64,000 nt of DNA from JAMXLO01 sp963696645. GTDB lineage: Bacteria; Pseudomonadota; Alphaproteobacteria; Acetobacterales; Acetobacteraceae. This document shows, one piece after another, positions 1 to 10,053 of the stretch. The position numbers and the translations under genes are program-made. Location: NCBI GenBank assembly GCA_963696645.1, contig CAVOKY010000007.1, positions 2,232,001-2,296,000 of the forward strand, given 5' to 3'. Each line of letters starts with the position of its first letter. Position 1 is the first letter of the stretch. The notes under the pieces are model-generated. The model did not search any database. It was not told the DNA's origin and saw nothing but the letters and a program-made list of their open reading frames with translations.

Positions 1-149
1 CCGGCCACGTCCCGTTAGAACCTCAACTCGCCGGTATTCACCCTTCGCGTCATCGCTAACGTCAAACATAAGGATAGCTCGAAGCCCTCTGCCTCAAGCA
101 AATCAAGCACTTCAAGGGCACCCATTAAAGAAGGGTCGGGGAACACCGC

Positions 150-494
150 TTACGACAGAGATGCCGAGGGGCCTGTGATGACGGAGGTGGTCGCGCTTCT
201 CGGCCGGGGTGCGTGCTTCAAAGCCCCCTTTAGCAACTCGAGCTCCAGCGCCTGCTTACCAACCAGACGCTCGAGGGCCGCGATCCGGGCCTCGTATTCC
301 TGCATTAGATCAGCCGCCTGCACATCCTCATCCAGGGCGCCGGCCTCGAATTTGCCAACCCAGATCCGGACCAGTTGCCGCGAGATGTCATGCCGCTTCG
401 TAAGCGCATGCAGTGTCTCCCCGGCGATGAACTCTTCAGCAACCTGCCGCTTGAACGCGGCGCTGTGCGATCGGTGCTTCGTCATGGCTTCCAT
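150..494 (-). pseudogene. IS3-family transposase OrfA (orphan)
   Basis: This 114-residue frame has the usual IS3 OrfA layout. A helix-turn-helix of the IS3/IS911 type lies at about residues 10-50 (AFKRQVAEEFIAGE, then LTKRHDISRQLVRIWVGKFE), followed by a leucine-rich segment (about 65-95) that would dimerise. The usual downstream OrfB integrase with its DDE triad is not encoded in the 149 bases left of the gene, so the element is a remnant or is cut off. Only a short open stretch of about 40 codons without recognisable homology lies there. OrfA binds the element ends and is fused to OrfB by frameshifting in intact copies; alone it cannot transpose DNA. Confidence 0.75.
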
Positions 495-532
495 CCTCCG
501 GAAGCCCAGCAGGGATGGTCAATTCTAATCGC

Positions 533-811
533 TCAATCTGTCCACCCGCGGGAGCGCACTCCAATAGGGGGGTCAAAAATTGCACGCCGAAACACACCTC
601 GGAAGTAGCCGTGCACCGTCGGCCAGGACGGGAAGTCGCTGGGGAGCTGCCGCCACTGGCAACCGGTGCGGAGCAAATAGATGATTGCGTCGAGAACGGC
701 GCGGACGTCCGTTGTGCGTAGACGACCGCCGCACTTTGCTGAAGGAATATGCGGTGCCACCAACGCCCACTGTGCGTCAGTTAGATCTGAGGGGTAACGC
801 TGGTAGCGCAT
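533..811 (-). pseudogene. IS5-family transposase, N-terminal fragment
   Basis: The 92-residue frame starts with the typical N-terminus of IS5-group transposases (DLTDAQWALVAPHIP, then AIIYLLRTGCQWRQLP and a short FPSWPTVHGYF motif). It breaks off near residue 78 into an unrelated tail. The catalytic DDE part is missing. The remnant lies between an IS3 OrfA remnant and an IS630 copy, in a stretch without host genes. It is a dead transposase piece. Confidence 0.75.
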
Positions 812-1119
812 GATTATCTCCGCGTGGGCACGGACCTCATGCTACCCTCCAACGCCATCACCCAGAACGTCCAACACAGTCTCTCAGTTCGTTCTCTGAC
901 CGCTGTCGATCGGCATCTCGGGCAACGCATCGCACTCTACCCCCCTCGAACGATGGAGCGTAACGGCGATCTCCGGACACGACTACCGCCAAGCATGATT
1001 GCTGACAGCAACCAAGTGTCAAATCTGATATTAGCTACGCTTTGGACCAATTAGCCGGAGCCACGAATCCTTTCAACAGCTTCATCGCAAAAGCGCAGGA
1101 AGTTCGGGCTATACCCCGC
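812..1119. other. No gene seen
   Basis: I see no convincing coding frame, RNA gene or repeat here. The 5' flank of the IS630 transposase gene end lies within it, but I could not identify the terminal inverted repeat of that element. Confidence 0.4.
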
Positions 1120-2184
1120 TCACGCCAGAATCCGAAAATCCTCGTGCGAGATGATGCGGAAGTTGTCTGTGACCTCATCGCAGTAGAGGCGCCAGTTCCT
1201 GGGCACCTCCTCTCGCAGGAACGTCAGGATCGCGCCGCTGAAGTCTCGGAAGGTTTCGTGGCACGTGTTGTGGGTGATGTGCTTGTGCATCAAGCCCCAG
1301 AGTCGTTCGATCGGGTCGAGGTGCGGGCAGTAGGCCGGGATGAAGTGGAGTTTGATCCGGCAGCCCGGCCGCGCCAGCCAGGCCTGCACCAACTTCGCAT
1401 GATGATATCTGGCGTTGTCCAGGAATACGTGGATCACCCGCTTGCGCGGGTACATGCTCAGCAGCGCGATCATCAGTCTGATCGTGCTGGCTGCATCAAC
1501 CGTCTCCACCTCCAGCATCTGGGTGTGGCCGGTCTCCAGGTCGATCGCGCCATGAATGTTCAGGCGTTGCCGCCCGCTGGTCTGCGCCACCGCGATCGGC
1601 GTGTCCTTCGGCGCCCAGCATCCCACCGGCCGTACCGCATGCGTCGGATGCACCGCGTCGGCGAACAACACCACCTCATCCGCGTCCAGGCGGTTCAGCA
1701 ACTCCTCATACGCCTTGATGAATGCAGCCTGTTTCTCTGGATCGAGCTTGCGCGACACCGTTTTTGGTTTGCGATGTTCCATGCCGAGCCGGTGCAACAG
1801 CGCGATCAAGCCAGACCGGCCCTGGTATTCGATGCCGCATTCCTGTCCGATCCACACGCCGACCTCGCGCGTCGTCCGCGGCAGCGTATCGCTGATCCAG
1901 GCCTTCAGCTTGTCCCGCTGCTCTTCGTTCAGGCGGCAGGCGCCGCCCTCATAGCCGAAGCTCGCCAGGCCCTCGATCCCGTCTTCCTGGTACAGCCGAT
2001 ACCAGCTGCGGATCGTGTCGTCGTCCAGCAACAGGACCGTCGCGATGGCTTCGCAGCTCATGCCGTCGTCCAGCAGCACCAGCGCATTGGCGCGCCGGGC
2101 CAAACGATGGGCGGCAGACCCGTCCCGAGCCAACTCGGTCAGGTCCTTGCGCGATTCGGCGTCCAGGAAGCCGCGGCGGATCAT
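1120..2184 (-). CDS. IS630-family transposase
   Basis: A 354-residue, apparently intact transposase. The N-terminus carries a winged helix-turn-helix pair (about residues 20-110: LARRANALVLLDDGMSCEAI, then a DDTIRSWYRLYQEDG recognition segment). The C-terminal half holds the DDE domain: FADAVH (first Asp), FLDNARYHH (second Asp) and YCPHLDPIERLW (Glu), the IS630/Tc1-mariner signature. The length is normal for the family. A long open frame on the opposite strand (1042-2448) is a GC-rich shadow. Terminal repeats and the TA target duplication could not be assigned by eye, so activity is possible but not shown. Confidence 0.9.
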   Translation of the reverse strand: MIRRGFLDAESRKDLTELARDGSAAHRLARRANALVLLDDGMSCEAIATVLLLDDDTIRSWYRLYQEDGIEGLASFGYEGGACRLNEEQRDKLKAWISDTLPRTTREVGVWIGQECGIEYQGRSGLIALLHRLGMEHRKPKTVSRKLDPEKQAAFIKAYEELLNRLDADEVVLFADAVHPTHAVRPVGCWAPKDTPIAVAQTSGRQRLNIHGAIDLETGHTQMLEVETVDAASTIRLMIALLSMYPRKRVIHVFLDNARYHHAKLVQAWLARPGCRIKLHFIPAYCPHLDPIERLWGLMHKHITHNTCHETFRDFSGAILTFLREEVPRNWRLYCDEVTDNFRIISHEDFRILA

Positions 2185-2448
2185 GCGGACGGTAAAATCG
2201 CGTTCCGGCCGTTTGGCAAGGGGTATTTTCGCCTTCCCGGGGAGTCGCGGTATATCACCTACATGTGGCGGGCTATTGGCAGTGATAGCGTTCTCTCATC
2301 CAACAGCGCGAGCGCGACTTCATGGCGCTCGTCGCGCTCATTCCGTCTTCTCCCGATAGGGCGCCGACCGGGACAGCGAAAGGCGTGCTTGCGATCAAAA
2401 CAGTCACTGCTGCCGCGCACGATTACGTCCCGACATGGGCCAGATTGA

Positions 2449-3978
2449 TTATTCCGCTGCTATGTCGATCACTCTCCGCGGCATACGCATCATGAAGAGC
2501 AGCAGCCATGCCGGCACCGTCGCCATGATCAGCAACAGGTAGACATCGGCATAGGCGACGATCTGGGCCTGCTCGTTTATGATGCGATCCAGCAATGCCT
2601 TGCCGTGCGCGGTCGCCGGATCGAGCCACCGATGCATTGATCCGCCAGTTTGCAAGGCCCGATTGAAAGGGGTGACCGCGGCGCCGATCATCTCATGCAT
2701 CGCCTGGGCATTGCGCGCCAGCACTGTCGTCGCGACCGAGACACCGATCGCCGCGCCGAGGTTGCGCAGCAGACTGAACAGCGCAGCACCCTCGGTCCGC
2801 ATCGACGGCGCCAGCGTGACGAACGCCAGCACCTGGATCGGTGTGAATAACAGCCCCATCGCGCCGCCCTGGATGATGATCGCGATGATGATCTCCCGCT
2901 CCGACACGTCGGGCGTCCAGCGCGTCATCAGCCAGTAGCTGTAGCTGAGCATCAGCAGTCCGATCCCCACCAGCACCCTCGCGTCGATCCGGCCCGCCAG
3001 ACGCCCGGTCAGCACGGTCGTCACGAGACTGCCAAACCCGCGTGGCGCCATGATCAGCCCAGCGGTCTCCACCGGATAACGGCTCAGCACCTGAAGCCAT
3101 GGCGTCATCAGTGCGAGACTGGACACCATGAAGATGCCAACCATGAACATGAGCAGCACGCCGGACGCGAAGTTCACGTCCTTGAACAGGGCCGGCCTGA
3201 TCAGCGGATAGTGCGCGGTCGATACGTGGACCAGGAAGAGGTAGAAGCCCAGGCTCGCGAGAACAGCCTCGGCGATGATCTCGCGAGAGGCGAACCAGTC
3301 CTGATCCTGGCCGCGGTCCAGCATCAACTGCAGGCCACCGATGCCGATCGCCAGCACGCTGAAGCCGAGCCAGTCGAAGCGGAGACGTCCTTGCTCACCG
3401 CCGCCCGGCAGAAAGATCATCAGGCCGGCGGCGGCGAGCAGACCGAACGGTAGGTTGATGTAGAACACCCAGCGCCAGCTATAGTTTTCGGTCAGCCACC
3501 CGCCGACGGTCGGCCCCATGATCGGTCCGAGCATCACGCCGACACCCCAGATCGCCATGGCGAAGCCGCGCCGTTCAGGGGGATAGATGTCCAGCAGGGT
3601 CGCTTGCGACAATGGCACCAGCGCAGCGCCGAACACGCCCTGAAGCACGCGGAACACGACGATCTGGCCTAGTGACTGGGCCGCGCCGCATAGCATCGAG
3701 GTGATGGTGAAGCCGAAGATGCAGCCGACATAAAGGGGCTTGCGCCCATAGCGCGCCGCCAGCCAGCCAACCGGCGCCGTCATGATCGCCGACGCCGTGA
3801 TGTAGGAGGTCAGGACCCAGGTGATTTCGTCGAAACTCGCGGAGAAGCTGCCCTGCATGTAGGGCAGCGCCACATTGGCGATCGTCTGGTCGAGCAACTG
3901 CAGCACCGTGGCGCCGATCGCGCACGCCGTGATCATCGCCCGATGGGGCGTTTCGTGGTGGACAGTTCCTCCCGACAT
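2449..3978 (-). CDS. DHA2-family MFS multidrug efflux transporter (EmrB/QacA-like)
   Basis: An inner-membrane proton antiporter of the 14-transmembrane DHA2 group, which usually expels drugs or toxic organic compounds. The sequence shows the first helix with LLDQTIANVALPYMQ, the motif A region GWLAARYGRKPLY, the motif C-like GVMLGPIMGPTVGGWLTE in TM5, and hydrophobic segments throughout. An upstream ATG at 4140 would add 54 residues of basic, non-membrane sequence. I prefer the ATG at 3978 because homologues begin just before the first helix. No membrane-fusion partner (EmrA-like) gene lies next to it, so its substrate is unknown. It stands alone between an IS630 copy and a broken regulator gene. 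Confidence 0.88.
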   Translation of the reverse strand: MSGGTVHHETPHRAMITACAIGATVLQLLDQTIANVALPYMQGSFSASFDEITWVLTSYITASAIMTAPVGWLAARYGRKPLYVGCIFGFTITSMLCGAAQSLGQIVVFRVLQGVFGAALVPLSQATLLDIYPPERRGFAMAIWGVGVMLGPIMGPTVGGWLTENYSWRWVFYINLPFGLLAAAGLMIFLPGGGEQGRLRFDWLGFSVLAIGIGGLQLMLDRGQDQDWFASREIIAEAVLASLGFYLFLVHVSTAHYPLIRPALFKDVNFASGVLLMFMVGIFMVSSLALMTPWLQVLSRYPVETAGLIMAPRGFGSLVTTVLTGRLAGRIDARVLVGIGLLMLSYSYWLMTRWTPDVSEREIIIAIIIQGGAMGLLFTPIQVLAFVTLAPSMRTEGAALFSLLRNLGAAIGVSVATTVLARNAQAMHEMIGAAVTPFNRALQTGGSMHRWLDPATAHGKALLDRIINEQAQIVAYADVYLLLIMATVPAWLLLFMMRMPRRVIDIAAE

Positions 3979-4681
3979 TTTTGGCGGCCTTGTCGTTGTC
4001 CGCAAAGCGATCCGGAAGGATGCGGATAAGAAGCAGCCATCGTCAAACACGACAGCGACGATGCGATGGTGATCGCGCTCGACAGGCTGGTGCACGGGGC
4101 CGTGGCGTCCGCCGCGAAACAGGGCTGCCATGAACGCCAATGAGACTTAACCGACAACGGCTGTTCACCGGAGACGTCCTGGTTGCGACCGGGCCGTGGG
4201 AACGGTGAGGTCTTGTCGAGCCACATATATGTGCCACGAGATTCCCGCGTTGGGCTGGAACCGACGCTGGGTGTTTGCGCCAGAGCGGTTAACGCCAATG
4301 GCTATCCCCACCGCGTTCTGCCGGTGCTGCCGCACCATTTTTACGGTGGTGGAGTTACGTCACGGTAAGTGCGTGCAAAATCCGCCAGTGACCGGCTGCC
4401 CGGTGTGGCGGGCGCGGGGGCACTGGTATCAGCGTTTGAACGCGATGCTTAGGTCAATCGGGTGCGGTTGGTCGTCCAGTTCCAGGCGGTCCATGATCTG
4501 TGCATCAACGGGTCACCCGCGCAGCACGTCCACGTGCCGCCACAGATCGACCGGCAGGCCCGGTATGGACAGGCGGCGCATGTGGCGTTGCGCGATGCGA
4601 TCGTTGAGACATCCCGATTTGTTTAGGCGCCTAAGCAAATAGCTCGTTCCGCCGCGCGATCTGTCCAAGCGCCTGGACAGA
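3979..4681. other. Non-coding or decayed stretch
   Basis: About 700 bases upstream of the efflux gene and downstream of the broken EAL gene. Short frames on both strands have no family features. The right part may be decayed 3' sequence of the EAL gene. No regulator gene for the efflux pump is seen. Confidence 0.35.
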
Positions 4682-6133
4682 TCATCGCCCGCCCCGCGTA
4701 GTCGTCGTGCCGCACGTTGGTGAGTGCCTAGTTGAGCACCAGCAGGCGATCGCGTCGCCAATATCAGCGGAACCATCTTTAGTGGCGGCACCAACGTCCG
4801 CTGCAGGCAACCGCGTCTCGGTCAGGTCCGCCACGTCCCGAGAGAGCTCGCTGCGTCGGAACGCGCCGGCAAAACCGAGGCGAGCCGCCGAGCTGCTACA
4901 CTCTAGCGATCCGATCAGCCGATTGAGCGCGGTCCGGAACGCGCCGTTCTGCACCGACCGGCCGGACAGGTTGACCGCGACCCTCGCGGTGCCGCCGCGT
5001 TTGATTGCCTCGATCACTTGCCGGCAGACAATGAGATCGAAGTCCATGATCAGGCCGACGTCCTCGCCGAACACAACGGTCTCGAAGGTGTCGGTGCCCT
5101 CGGCGAAGCGCGACAATGCCTCGTAATGATGCACGGTCCGCGTCACGAGATTGACGACCGGCTGATAGACGATCGTGAAGCGCTTATCGGTCAACATCTG
5201 GCGGGTGACGGCGAACCGGCTCGCGGCGTCGTTCACTGCCGCGGTGAAGCGGGACTGCGGCGAGTCGAGGTCGAGGTCCCCAGCGGATTTGACGAACGTG
5301 TTCATCGCATACCTGAGCACGCGCCCGGCATCGCCGCTGTTCAGCCCGCCGAGTGCGATATTGATCCTGGCGACGCGGGGCGCGAGCCGGCCGTCCGGAA
5401 TCCCTACCCCACGCAGCGCTTCGGCGAGATCGGCCGTGAGCACCGGATCGCGACCACCCGCGCGGTCCAGGCTGGCGACTAAGCCGAATGCCTCGTCGCC
5501 GAGGCGGCCCGCGGCATCGCCACCGATTGAGCTGGCGCGCAGGGCGGCACCGATCTCCTGCATCAGCATCGCCTCACGCTCGGCTGGCAACTGCTGCGCG
5601 GCGCCCGCAAGTCCGTCTAGCCGTACGAGCTGGAGCTGCCTCGGGCTCCCGGACACCTCGCCGGCGGCGCGCTCAGCCACCGCCTACAGCGCATCTGCTG
5701 TCAGCAGGCCGGTGGGCTGGTCGCGCGGATGCACGACCGGCGCGAGGGCGGCCGGCAGCAGTGCCACGCTCAGGAAGGTGCTATCGGCACCGTCGGGCAA
5801 CCGGCAGCCGCCGAGGAGGACGCTGCCTATGATTCCGTCGGACCGCAGCATATGCACCACCGCCGGATCGGTGCGGAACTGCGCGTGCACCCGGCCGAGT
5901 AGACGCCGCACGAAGGGCTGATCGCCCGCTGTCACGAAGTCGGTAAATGCTCTGCCGACGAGGGCATGAATATCCATGCCCAGCAGGGCGTGCGCGGCAC
6001 CCGAGGCCGCAGTGATCCTGCCCTCGGCGCCGACCTCGATCAGCAGATCGGCGGCAGCGAAGGCGAACGCGACGTGGCGATCGCGTTCACGACGCAGATG
6101 CCGGATGGAATCGGCAGGTGACGGACGGTTCAT
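4682..6133 (-). pseudogene. Broken PAS-GGDEF-EAL cyclic-di-GMP signalling protein
   Basis: Read from the right, a PAS-like sensor (5684-6133; VGRAFTDFV, VRRLLGRVHAQF) ends at an in-frame TAG at 5681-5683. The same frame then continues into a degenerate GGDEF domain (RLGDEAFGLVA, lacking the GGDEF signature) and an EAL domain (FTIVYQPVVN, HHYEALSRF, VNLSGRSVQN). After about residue 255 of the second part the expected EAL core is scrambled and the catalytic KIDG-like region is unrecognisable. An intact protein would degrade cyclic-di-GMP. This copy has a nonsense codon plus a corrupted C-terminus, so it is most likely dead. The start at 6133 is chosen because the upstream codons lack family resemblance. 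Confidence 0.75.
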
Positions 6134-6467
6134 GGCCTTGCACGCGGTACGGGGTTCGACGTGGCATGCGCCGCGGACGAGTTCGCCGCACCCGCTCACC
6201 TTGGGGGGAACATCCTGCGATGCCGGGGTTAGGATTCGGTTTCAGGGGGGTCGTGCAGTGGCGGGGTTCGGCGCCCTTACCGGCGTTCTCGGGCAGCGAG
6301 CGGAGCAGCGGACACAGGGGACCGCTGACTTTGCCGAGGTCTTGCCCGAGGTCAAAGCGTTCTTTGCCCGCATGGTGCCCCCAGGCGGAGCGCTGCCGAC
6401 GAAGCGATGATGCGACGCCTTTTCCGTCCGCGCGAAACCTGATCGGCATGTCGCGAGGACTGCACGC
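6134..6467. other. No gene seen
   Basis: Upstream region of the broken PAS-EAL gene. Frames on both strands are arginine-rich shadows without recognisable domains. Confidence 0.35.
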
Positions 6468-6677
6468 ATGGTCCCAGGATCGACTGCTTCGACTGATCGA
6501 ACTGTGGGCTGATCGGCTGATCCGACGCGGACGATCGAAGCGATTGCCCGTGAGTTTGGCGTGGAACGCCGCACAGTGACACGGCGAGCGAAGGCGCTTG
6601 GCCTTCAAGGACGGCCCTTGAGCCCCGGCGAGCCGTGGCCCAACAAGTTCACCGCTTCGACGTCACCCGATCCCTGA
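6468..6677 (+). pseudogene. Remnant of a small helix-turn-helix protein
   Basis: Two adjacent frames join into a GcrA- or recombinase-like HTH: DRLLRLIELWADRL in one frame, then, after a shift near 6512, TIEAIAREFGVERRTVTRRA and AKALGLQGRP in another, ending with TGA at 6675. The pattern (LWA-G..I.AIA.EFGV.R.TV..RAK.LGL) is that of a short DNA-binding helix-turn-helix. The shift and lack of a clear start make it a relic. Family assignment is uncertain. Confidence 0.35.
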
Positions 6678-6984
6678 TGACCGCCAGGCCTATCCCAAAG
6701 CGGCACTGGCGCAGCTAGGTTCAGGATACGGGTAGAAAGTGGTCACGGACCGCGCCGGGGCAAACTGCCCGTTCCTGCTCGTCGTCGCTGAGCCTCACGG
6801 AATCCGTGGGTACCAGCTGCAGCTGCAGAACTCGGGCAGCACGGCCTAGTCTGTGGCGCAGTCTTCGTCAGATCTCAACGATTGCGAGAGATACTGCACG
6901 CACCGCGTGGTTCCGAAGCCCACCCGCTGGGAGGCTGCAACCAAAAGGGCGCGTTCCATTGAAGAACGCCAGAGGCCATCAGCC
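6678..6984. other. No gene seen
   Basis: No supported gene. The stretch contains the upstream region of the small membrane protein at 6985. Confidence 0.35.
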
Positions 6985-7323
6985 ATGCACGTCACTGACA
7001 GCATACTACTTTCGCCGCATCCTGCCGAGGATATGGACGACCTGCTGAATGCCACGTTGGCCAAAGCGGAAGGATCTATCGCCACAGGCCTCCACGACCG
7101 GCGCCGACCTGGGCGTCTCGATCAGATAAGTCCAGCCCTCATACCGCTGCTTCGTGAGTTTGCCCAGTTCGTCGATGATCCGGACTTCGATGCCGATCCT
7201 CTGACCCCCGCCCGCGGTATCTTTCGCGGTATCTTTGTCGGGTTGCTTCTATCAGTCCCTCTATGGAGTTTGATCGGTCTGGGGGTTTGGTTCGTTCGGT
7301 CAACTCATCGAGGGCGTGGCTGA
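6985..7323 (+). CDS. Small single-span membrane protein, unknown function
   Basis: A 112-residue protein chosen from the ATG at 6985, with an AGAGG 14 bases upstream. The first 75 residues are soluble and acidic (HPAEDMDDLLNATLAKAEG, FAQFVDDPDFDADPL). They are followed by one strong transmembrane segment (GIFRGIFVGLLLSVPLWSLI, then GLGVWFV) and a short basic tail, so the N-terminus probably faces one side and the tail the other. I do not recognise the family. It lies in a block of decayed plasmid- or phage-type genes and may belong with them. An upstream in-frame start at 6853 would add 44 unlikely residues. Confidence 0.5.
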   Translation: MHVTDSILLSPHPAEDMDDLLNATLAKAEGSIATGLHDRRRPGRLDQISPALIPLLREFAQFVDDPDFDADPLTPARGIFRGIFVGLLLSVPLWSLIGLGVWFVRSTHRGRG

Positions 7324-7432
7324 CCCACTCGGCGATAGGCGTGCCCCCGTCCCTTGTGACCACTTTTTGCACCCAAAATTCTGAAATTGCCCATCGTCGC
7401 GAACGCCGGGGGGCCCATCGGCAGGCAAACCC

Positions 7433-7940
7433 TTGGAACCTTGGGGCGAGAAAATCTTCGCCGAGCAGGTGTCATCCGTCGTAGACCGCGCCAAGCTGAC
7501 CGCGGCCCTCGAATTCGTGCGCGAGGGTGACGTGCTGATGGTGACCAAGCCCGACCGGCTCGCCCGGTCCACCCGCAACCTGCTGGACATTGTCGAGCAG
7601 ATGGAACAGCGGGGCGTTGCCCTGGTCGTGCTTTCGATGGGCGGGCAGCGCATCGACACCCGAAGCCCGACCGGCAAGCTGATGCTGACCATGCTGGGGT
7701 GTCGCCACGTTCGAACGCGATCTGATGTTAGAACGCCAGAGAGAAGGCATTGCGAGGGCGGCGGCCGAAGGGAAGTACAAGGGTCGTGCTCCTACCGCGC
7801 GTGCCAAGGCCAGCGACGTGCTGCGGCTGGCGAAGGCCGGGTGGACACGAGAGGCCATCGCGGCAGACCTCGGGATCGGCGTCGCGTCCGTGTATCGCGT
7901 TTTGGCCGCAGCACAGGAGAACGGCGCGCTTCCCGGGTAG
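7433..7940 (+). pseudogene. Serine recombinase (resolvase/invertase), truncated and frameshifted
   Basis: The catalytic domain is recognisable from KIFAEQVSSV through REGDVLMVTKPDRLARS and LLDIVEQMEQRGVALVVLS to SPTGKLMLTMLG. The next frame continues with FERDLMLERQREGIARAA and a C-terminal helix-turn-helix (AIAADLGIGVASVYRVL), ending at 7940. The N-terminal strand with the catalytic serine (usual YARVST motif) is missing. The shift near 7697 is best explained by loss of two bases (MLGAVATFE in relatives). The protein would have cut and rejoined DNA at a res or inversion site; this copy cannot. Confidence 0.8.
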
Positions 7941-8001
7941 TTCTGTCACGGCCTGGATATTCGTTCCAGCGGACCACGGTCGCGCGGATTTGCCAATCGG
8001 A

Positions 8002-8805
8002 TTAGGCCGCCGCGACAGACCGCCGAAGATCGCGCAGCCGGATCAGCATGGCAAGCGTCCGCTCCAACTTGCGGTCGAGGTGGACTCCGTATCGGGCCGT
8101 CGATTCCAATCGCTGGGTGGCGTACGCGGAGCCAATGGCCTGCTCCCGAATGGTGTCCCGGTGCTCAAGCTCGGCAATCGGTCCGTCGAACCATTCCGCC
8201 CGGTGCCGACGAATCCAAGCCTGCAACGCCTCAGCGGTCGGCTTGTAGCGCACCCCGTCGTCGTCGAGGCATTCCAGCCAGTATGAGCGGGTATCCTCTC
8301 TCAACGCCGCCAGGCCGCGGGCGTAGGCGTCGGGTTCTCCCCCAACGAGAATGGTCACCGCCTTCAGTGTCGTTGCTCGGTCGCGCCGCACGTCGCGCAG
8401 GTCACGTGCGGTTTCGTCCGGTGTCGCGGTGAATGCTTGGGGAATGTCAGCCTTGACCTTGTGATTCCCGGTGACCGGAAGGAGTGCGGCACTCGCAATC
8501 TGCTCCGGATCGTAGGTACTCGTGGCGTCCTTGCGCAGCCTCTCCCGGTAGGTGGCAGCTTCGGCCAACTGCAAGCGGCGCTTGCGCCAGATGATGCCAG
8601 CAAGTTCCTCGACGAGGTGCTCCTCGGTCGGCCCATCCGGCGCGTGCTCGGACACCAGCGCACTGAGCAGGGCTTCGTATTCGCTCCGGTCCTCCCACGG
8701 CAAGACGGCGTAGCGGGACAGAATGCCATGTTGCAGCGCGTTGAAGCGGGTCGCCCCGTAGTTGCCCGCGGGGATCACCTCAGAGGCGGACGGCATGGTG
8801 TTCAT
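8002..8805 (-). CDS. Conserved protein of mobile regions, unknown function
   Basis: A 267-residue, charged, apparently soluble protein beginning GNYGATRFNALQHGILSRY, with several long amphipathic helices (EEHLVEELAGIIWRKRRLQL, RETIREQ-like near the end, LDRKLERTLAMLIRLRDL). The opening motif (NALQHGILSRYAVLPWEDR) resembles a family often found beside recombinases and plasmid genes in alphaproteobacteria; its function is not known to me. The gene follows a broken small gene by 11 bases on the same strand, so the two were probably co-transcribed. The ATG at 8805 and an internal ATG (residue 4) are both possible starts. Confidence 0.6.
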   Translation of the reverse strand: MNTMPSASEVIPAGNYGATRFNALQHGILSRYAVLPWEDRSEYEALLSALVSEHAPDGPTEEHLVEELAGIIWRKRRLQLAEAATYRERLRKDATSTYDPEQIASAALLPVTGNHKVKADIPQAFTATPDETARDLRDVRRDRATTLKAVTILVGGEPDAYARGLAALREDTRSYWLECLDDDGVRYKPTAEALQAWIRRHRAEWFDGPIAELEHRDTIREQAIGSAYATQRLESTARYGVHLDRKLERTLAMLIRLRDLRRSVAAA

Positions 8806-8816
8806 CGTTGCATCCC

Positions 8817-9452
8817 TCAGCGTTGGTCCAATCTGTCCATCCGGGCAAGTATCCGCTGCGCTCCGACCGTGAAAACAAAGTCCAGAGGTTCCTCGCCTGC
8901 CTCAATCTGCCGCACAACAAGGTCATACGTTCGCCGCCGCATCCACTTCGGTTTAGGAGGCGGGATACCATCCGGCCCGTCGTAATCCGCGCCCAGCTTG
9001 CGGTGCAGGCGACGCAAGCGATGATGAGCGCTGTCCATTGGTCCGCCACGCTGCACCGCGTAACCGAGGCGGTAGCAGTGTCGGCAGGCGAACAGCCGTT
9101 CAGCACCGTAAAGCCTGGCGACCTGCCGACCGCACTACATGCCGTTGGCGCTGACATCGCAGACGAATCACGGACGCTCGCCGCCAAAGCGGCAAGGGAT
9201 CCAGCGGATCGGCACGCGTTGCTTGACTGGCTGCCAACCTCCATCGCCCGCCTTGAAGCGGTAATCGAGGGTGATCGCGTCTCTCCCACCCATGATCCGG
9301 ATCCAGGCCCGGCTGCCGTCGACGTACGTCCACTGCCAGCTGCCGGAACATGGCCCCGACAGATAGCCGGCGCGCGCCAGCTTCATCACATCGAGCGATC
9401 GGCTGCCATCGACGGTCCCGCTACCCTTCCAGTTGTGCCCGCCGCGCGACAT
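8817..9452 (-). pseudogene. Cysteine-rich conserved protein with two in-frame stops
   Basis: One reading frame runs from 9452 to 8817 and is interrupted by TGA at 9168-9170 and by TAG about 33 bases further on. Joined, it reads IPCRFGGERP-stop-FVCDVSANGM-stop, then CGRQVARLYGAERLFACRHC and YRLGYAVQRGG, a pattern typical of small proteins with paired cysteines found near phage or plasmid genes (usual text GGRRWWFVC..CGRRVAKLY..FACRHCYRLAY). The stops stand where Trp and probably Tyr occur in relatives. Cys spacing suggests zinc binding. The gene was followed by the 267-residue gene in one unit. Confidence 0.6.
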
Positions 9453-9706
9453 GGATTTTGTTTGCCTAAATCTCTTGGCTAACCAGAGAACTTTGCGCGC
9501 GGCATTGGTCGCAGTGGGACGGTCTTAAACGGACACGGACCTCAGGGGACATTGTTCGAATTGTCCAGGCCGTTGACCGTGTTTCGCAGCGTTGCAGTTC
9601 ATCGAAGCTGGATAACAACCGGTTTCCTCCAATTCATAGCAACCAAATTAAGCGTCACGCGTGGGAGCATCCGGTGAGCGTGCAATGCTTTGTCGGGACC
9701 CATAGC

Positions 9707-9714
9707 ACAATATT
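9707..9714 (+). repeat. ISL3 target-site duplication, half of a split pair
   Basis: The 8 bases ACAATATT lie directly outside the ISL3 terminus that starts at 9715. Read in the direction of the ISL3 element they are AATATTGT, identical to the 8 bases at 21238-21245 outside the 5' end of the other ISL3 copy. ISL3 elements make 8-bp duplications. Confidence 0.7.
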
Positions 9715-9748
9715 GGTTCCGCGCTATTTGGGGTGGGTAGAAACGTTC

Positions 9749-10053
9749 TCACGCGGGCAGTCGCAGATCGAGTTTGCCGGCCAGCAGATAGATGATGGCC
9801 TTGAGATTGCGGGTTGAGCGATAGCCTCGTGCCTTAGCTTTGGCGGCCTGCACCAGGCTATTGATGCCCTCGATCAGGCCGTTGGCGATCTTGCTGTCGA
9901 ACCATCGCAGGATACCGTCCCAGTGGCGCTTGAAGTGCGCGCGGCATCGATGACCGGTTCGATCCGGCTATGGGTGGCCCAGAAGTACCATTTCTTCAAA
10001 TGGCTCGCCCCCGCCTGCACAGATGGCTGATCATAGAGTTCCTGAAAGGCAAA
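9749..10053 (-). pseudogene. ISL3 transposase, C-terminal fragment (left copy)
   Basis: The fragment encodes the end of an ISL3 DDE domain: FQELYDQPSVQAGASHLKKW, YFWATHSRIEPVIDAAR, then after a one-base shift KRHWDGILRWFDSKIANGLI, EGINSLVQAAKAKARGYRS and a stop. The Glu in NGLIEGINS is the third catalytic residue. It is separated from the rest of the gene by the nested IS1182-like element. Confidence 0.85.

Noticed and set aside
1042..2448. 468-codon open frame opposite to the IS630 transposase
   Set aside because: Fully antisense to an intact transposase with clear DDE motifs; it is a GC-rich shadow frame.
7433..7940. Serine recombinase as an active resolvase of a Tn3-type transposon
   Set aside because: The N-terminus with the catalytic serine is absent, the frame is broken, and no Tn3 transposase or res site is visible.
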